A DNA stretch of 7,895 nt from Pseudomonadota bacterium (lineage in GTDB: Bacteria; Pseudomonadota; Alphaproteobacteria; Rhizobiales; Devosiaceae): positions 1 to 7,895 of the forward strand of contig JAEYZJ010000022.1 in the NCBI GenBank assembly GCA_023430705.1, written 5' to 3'. The translations under genes were made by a program, and so were the position numbers. Shown piece after piece: positions 5,232 to 7,895 of the stretch; positions within the stretch are counted from its first letter, which is position 1; every line of letters starts with the position of its first letter. The notes beneath the pieces are model-generated. The model had not been told where the DNA came from. It saw only the letters and a list, made by a program, of their open reading frames with translations, and searched no databases.

Positions 5232-6395
5232 TCACCCCTGCGGCGCGTTCTCCACCAGCTTCACGAGGTAGCTGACCCCGACCGGGATCACCTCGTCGTT
5301 GAAGTTGTAGGTGTCCGAGTGCAGCTCGCCGCTCCTGTCGCCGTTGCCGAGGAAGGCATAGGCGCCCGGGCGCGCCAGCAGCATGTACGAGAAGTCCTCG
5401 CCGCCCATCTTGGGGTCGATGTTCCCGTCCACCCGGTCGGCGCCCGCCACTTCCTGGGCGACGCGCGTCGCATAGGCCGCCTGTTGCGCCGCGTTCTCCG
5501 TCACCGGATAGCCGCGGTGATAGTTGATCTGCGCCGTGCCGCCGAACGCCTCGACGATGCCGCGGGTCACGGTGCGGATCTGCTCTTCCATCAGGTCGCG
5601 CACATCGTCGTTGAGCGAGCGCACCGTGCCGGTGAGCCGCACCGAGCGGGGGATGATGTTGAACGCCTCGCCGCCCTGCAGCATGGTGACGCTGAGCACC
5701 GCCGAGCGCAGCGGATCGACATCGCGCGACACGATCGTGTGCAGCGCCATGATCAGCTGCGCGCTGATCATCACCGGGTCGATCGTGTTCTGCGGCCAGG
5801 CCGCGTGGCCGCCCTTGCCCTCGATCAGGATCTCGAACTTGTCGCTCGCCGCCATCAGCGGGCCGGGCCGCAGCGCGATGCTGCCGGCCGGCTGCCCGGG
5901 CATGTTGTGGACGCCATAGACTTCCTCGATGCCGAAGCGGTCCATCACGCCTTCATCGACCATGGCCTTGCCGCCCGCGCCGCCTTCTTCGGCCGGCTGG
6001 AACAGCAGCACCGCCTTGCCGTCGAAATTGCGCGTCTCGCTGAGGTAGCGCGCCGCGCCGAGCAGCATGGCGGTGTGCCCGTCATGGCCGCAGGCATGCA
6101 TCCGGCCCGCCGTCGTGCTCGCGTAGTCGAGGCCGGTCCGTTCCGTGATCGGCAGCGCGTCCATGTCGGCCCTGAGCCCGATCGTGCGGCCGGGCCCGCG
6201 CCCGTTGATGACGCCGACGACGCCCGATTGCGCGATGCCGGTGTGGATTTCGTCGACGCCGAAGGTCCGCAGCAGGTCCGCGACCTTCCCCGAGGTGCGC
6301 GGCAGGTCGTAGCCGAGTTCGGGATGGGTGTGGAAATCACGTCGCCATTCGGCGACCTCGTCGGCGAATTCCGCAATACGATTGATGACGGGCAT
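5232..6395 (-). CDS. M20-family amidohydrolase (hippurate hydrolase / N-acyl amino acid hydrolase-like)
   Basis: A 387-residue cytoplasmic metallohydrolase of peptidase family M20 (subfamily D), which cleaves the amide bond of N-acylated amino acids such as hippurate or N-acetyl amino acids. It starts with the typical WRRDFHTHPELGY region (17-29). The di-metal centre residues are all present: Cys102 and His104 in HACGHDGH (100-107), Glu136 (expected general base) and Glu137 (ligand) in QPAEEGGAG, His163 in VHNMPG, and His359 in GELHSDTYNFND. RADMDALPI (75-83) is also a family signature. The small dimerisation domain spans about 180-295, with GKGGHAAWP at 193-201. Length is normal. The ATG at 6395 precedes MPVINRI; the Shine-Dalgarno is weak. 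It is divergent from etfB across a 242-base region and lies upstream of an AbrB-type permease, which might move its substrate or product (inference). The acyl group and amino acid specificity cannot be read from the sequence. Confidence 0.93.
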   Translation of the reverse strand: MPVINRIAEFADEVAEWRRDFHTHPELGYDLPRTSGKVADLLRTFGVDEIHTGIAQSGVVGVINGRGPGRTIGLRADMDALPITERTGLDYASTTAGRMHACGHDGHTAMLLGAARYLSETRNFDGKAVLLFQPAEEGGAGGKAMVDEGVMDRFGIEEVYGVHNMPGQPAGSIALRPGPLMAASDKFEILIEGKGGHAAWPQNTIDPVMISAQLIMALHTIVSRDVDPLRSAVLSVTMLQGGEAFNIIPRSVRLTGTVRSLNDDVRDLMEEQIRTVTRGIVEAFGGTAQINYHRGYPVTENAAQQAAYATRVAQEVAGADRVDGNIDPKMGGEDFSYMLLARPGAYAFLGNGDRSGELHSDTYNFNDEVIPVGVSYLVKLVENAPQG

Positions 6396-6430
6396 AGGGT
6401 AACTCGGGTCTGTGAAGCGGCAATGTGCCG

Positions 6431-6489
6431 GGCCGCCGCGTGAGGCGTCAACCCGTTCAAGGGCGAACGTCGCCTATGTCACAGCGGCC
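6431..6489. repeat. Nested inverted repeat in the divergent promoter region
   Basis: Three complementary arm pairs are nested around one centre: GGCCGC (6431-6436) with GCGGCC (6484-6489), AGGCG (6443-6447) with CGCCT (6471-6475), and CGTTC (6454-6458) with GAACG (6465-6469) closing a 6-base loop. GTG (6440-6442) and CAC (6480-6482) can add three more pairs between the outer and middle stems. Being symmetric, it could work as RNA on either strand or as a DNA-binding site. Confidence 0.45.
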
Positions 6490-6585
6490 GGCGCGCTTTG
6501 CTACCCCTCACCCTGGGGCGCCAGGCCTCCGAAACGTCTTTCTCACCACGCCTGCCGGACTAGTCATATATTCCCCGCCCGAACT

Positions 6586-6630
6586 TGCCCGTCCGGGGCA
6601 TTTCTGCAAAAGACCGGGCACTTCCGGAGG
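6586..6630 (+). promoter_or_regulatory. etfB leader hairpin and ribosome binding site
   Basis: GGAGG at 6626-6630 sits 7 bases before the ATG at 6638 and sets the etfB start. Upstream, TGCCC (6586-6590) and GGGCA (6596-6600) form a perfect small hairpin, and a second copy of GGGCA at 6616-6620 could compete for the same arm. TCCGG (6592-6596) can also pair with CCGGA (6624-6628), which overlaps the Shine-Dalgarno. Regulation by alternative folding is possible but unproven. Confidence 0.4.
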
Positions 6631-6637
6631 GACCCCG

Positions 6638-7396
6638 ATGAAGATCCTCGTTGCCGTCAAGCGCGTCGTCGACCATGCGGTGCGCGTGCGTGTCCGCGCC
6701 GATGGTTCGGGCGTCGAGACCGAGAACGTGCGCATGTCGATGAACCCGTTCGACAAGCACGCCGTCGAAGCCGCCGTGCAGCTGGCCGAAGCCGGCCACG
6801 CCACCGAGATCGTGGTCGTCTCGATCGGCCCCAAGCAGTCGACCGACGTGATCCTCACCGCGCTCGCCATGGGCGCGCATCGCGGCATCCTGATCGAAGC
6901 CGACGGCCGCGTCGAAACCCTCGCGGTGGCGAAGCTCCTCAAGGCCGTCGTCGCCGAGGAACAGCCCGACCTCGTGCTGCTCGGCAAGCAGGCGGTCGAT
7001 GACGATTCCAACCAGGTCGGCCAGATGCTCGCGGGCCTCCTCGACTGGCCGCAGGCGACCTTCGCATCCGGGATCGAGGTGGTGGGGCAGGGCCTCGAGG
7101 TCACCCGCGAGGTGGACTACGGCCGTGCCACCATCGGGGTGTCGCTGCCGGCCATCGTCACCGCCGACCTCCGCCTCAATGCACCGCGCAACGCCGCGCT
7201 GCCCATGGTGATGAAGGCCCGCTCGAAGCCGCTCGCCGTGCGTCCCGTCGCCGGGTTCGGCGTCGACGTCGCGCCCCGGCTGAAGATCGAGAAGGTGAGC
7301 CCGCCGGCCGAACGCCCGGGCGGCCGGACCGTTGCCTCGGTCGCCGAACTGGCCGCGGCCATCAAGTCCGAACTCTCCGAGCTGGAGGCACGCTGA
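6638..7396 (+). CDS. etfB: Electron transfer flavoprotein beta subunit
   Basis: The 252-residue small subunit of the soluble electron transfer flavoprotein, which with EtfA accepts electrons from acyl-CoA and related dehydrogenases and passes them to ETF:quinone oxidoreductase in the membrane. The N-terminus MKILVAVKRV is typical. SMNPFDKHAVEAA (34-46) and GKQAVDDDSNQVGQ (116-129) are family hallmarks that line the nucleotide (AMP) site. The EtfB signature runs from TREVDYG (156-162) through LPAIVTADLRLNAPRNAALP (170-189) to MKARSKPL (192-199); Leu189 lies in the partner-recognition loop that docks dehydrogenases (by family comparison). Length matches canonical proteobacterial EtfB, not the larger nitrogen-fixation or bifurcating forms. 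The ATG at 6638 is preferred over an in-frame ATG at 6425 because GGAGG precedes it and the homologous N-terminus begins there. Its stop overlaps the etfA start (ATGA), indicating translational coupling. Confidence 0.97.
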   Translation: MKILVAVKRVVDHAVRVRVRADGSGVETENVRMSMNPFDKHAVEAAVQLAEAGHATEIVVVSIGPKQSTDVILTALAMGAHRGILIEADGRVETLAVAKLLKAVVAEEQPDLVLLGKQAVDDDSNQVGQMLAGLLDWPQATFASGIEVVGQGLEVTREVDYGRATIGVSLPAIVTADLRLNAPRNAALPMVMKARSKPLAVRPVAGFGVDVAPRLKIEKVSPPAERPGGRTVASVAELAAAIKSELSELEAR

Positions 7397-7895
7397 TGGC
7401 CGTCCTCGTTCTCGCCGAGCATGATCTGGGCAAGCTCTCCGCCTCCACCGCCCGCATCGTCGCCGCGGCTGAAAAGCTCGGCCCGGTCGACCTGCTGGTC
7501 GCCGGGCAGGGCGTGGCTGCCGTCGCCGCCGAAGCGGCCGCGCTGGCAGGGGTCGGCAAGGTGCTCGTCGCCGACAGCGCCGAACTCGCCTCGCTCTCGG
7601 CTGAAGCCGTGGCAAAGCTCCTCGCCGAACTTGCCGAGCCCTACAGTCACATCGCCGCGGCCTCGGCCGCCACCGGCCGCGACGCCATCCCGCGCCTTGC
7701 CGCGAGGCTCGACCTGATGCCCGTCACCGACGTGATCGCCATCCACGGGCCGACCCGTTTCGATCGCCCGATCTATGCCGGCAACGCCATCGAGACGGTG
7801 TCGTCCGGCGAGCCCAGGCACCTCCTCACCATCCGCGCCTCGGCCTTCCGCCCGGCCGCGGGTGGCAATAATGCGCCGATCCACGCCGTGAACGC
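7396..7895 (+). CDS. etfA: Electron transfer flavoprotein alpha subunit (5' part)
   Basis: The first 166 codons of the large ETF subunit, cut by the window end; the full protein is usually about 310-320 residues. The start ATG at 7396 shares its A with the etfB stop TGA, and GGAGG at 7384-7388 lies 7 bases upstream. MAVLVLAEHD (1-10) is the typical start. ATGRDAIPRLAARLDLMPVT (92-111) corresponds to the family's conserved GK-PR-A--LD--- segment, RPIYAGNAIETV (124-135) is a near-invariant EtfA motif, and LTIRASAF (144-151) follows as expected. What is visible is the N-terminal domain that packs against EtfB; the FAD-binding C-terminal domain, with its signature, lies beyond position 7895, so its integrity cannot be judged. 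No frameshift or stop is present in the visible part. Confidence 0.96.
   Translation, partial: MAVLVLAEHDLGKLSASTARIVAAAEKLGPVDLLVAGQGVAAVAAEAAALAGVGKVLVADSAELASLSAEAVAKLLAELAEPYSHIAAASAATGRDAIPRLAARLDLMPVTDVIAIHGPTRFDRPIYAGNAIETVSSGEPRHLLTIRASAFRPAAGGNNAPIHAVN

Larger units (their letters stand above)
6396..6637. promoter_or_regulatory. Divergent intergenic region between amidohydrolase and etfB
   Basis: This 242-base region must hold the promoters of both the minus-strand amidohydrolase and the plus-strand etfBA operon. It contains a long nested dyad at 6431-6489, a small perfect hairpin CCTGG-GGCG-CCAGG at 6512-6525, and an AT-rich patch CATATATT at 6565-6572, whose TATATT could be a -10 element for etfB. 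No good -35 hexamer is found 16-18 bases before it, so the promoter call is weak. The etfB leader hairpin and ribosome binding site occupy the right end. Confidence 0.45.

Noticed and set aside
4017..6443. 808-codon open frame on the plus strand, antisense to the amidohydrolase and AbrB-type genes
   Set aside because: Its translation is a low-complexity Arg/His/Asp/Gln/Ala-rich sequence with no domain, as expected for the complement of GC-rich genes; the minus-strand frames have full catalytic motifs and membrane segments.
6425..6637. In-frame ATG start that would add 71 residues to EtfB
   Set aside because: EtfB proteins begin with the MKILV-type strand encoded at 6638, which has GGAGG at the right distance; the extra residues look like translated intergenic DNA.
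6560..7884. Long minus-strand open frames opposite etfB and etfA
   Set aside because: EtfB and EtfA are unmistakable on the plus strand; the antisense products are composition-driven and lack any motif.
1..7895. Mobile elements, CRISPR arrays, tRNA or rRNA genes, toxin-antitoxin or defence genes
   Set aside because: No transposase or integrase frames, terminal repeats, regularly spaced repeats or RNA-gene signatures were seen on either strand.

Overview
The window is GC-rich DNA with tightly packed genes and strong third-position G/C. The proteins look proteobacterial, and the gene set (etfB-etfA with canonical EtfB signatures, a Gram-negative AbrB-duplication permease, a GH13_23-like alpha-glucosidase) fits an alphaproteobacterium, probably of the Rhizobiales/Hyphomicrobiales type. 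That placement is inferred from protein style; no 16S rRNA or other taxonomic marker is present.

Layout. (1) 69-1840, plus strand: a D-2-hydroxyacid dehydrogenase followed by a TTG-started SDR oxidoreductase, probably one transcript for hydroxy-acid or polyol oxidation/reduction. (2) 1841-2010: a 170-bp gap holding three successive hairpins, the last a 10-bp stem with a GAGA tetraloop just upstream of the next gene's ribosome binding site. (3) 2011-3666, plus: a cytoplasmic GH13 alpha-glucosidase with all catalytic residues. (4) 3673-6395, minus: an M20-family amidohydrolase, an AbrB-type membrane protein and a small secreted two-cysteine protein, in that transcription order. The small gene converges on the alpha-glucosidase with only 6 bp between stop codons, and a palindrome in the last glucosidase codons may act as a shared terminator. 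(5) 6396-6637: a divergent intergenic region with a long nested dyad and the etfB leader. (6) 6638-7895, plus: etfB and the 5' part of etfA, joined by an ATGA overlap, encoding the electron transfer flavoprotein that carries electrons from acyl-CoA and related dehydrogenases to ETF:quinone oxidoreductase. etfA runs off the window.

The genes are ordinary central and peripheral metabolism; I see no defence system, mobile element, CRISPR array, tRNA or rRNA, and no convincing new multi-gene system. The signals most worth following are in the non-coding DNA: the three-hairpin region before the alpha-glucosidase, the nested dyad between the amidohydrolase and etfB, and the palindrome that generates a five-arginine tail on the alpha-glucosidase. 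The large open frames antisense to the real genes (for example across 4017-6443 plus and 1828-3006 minus) are by-products of base composition.
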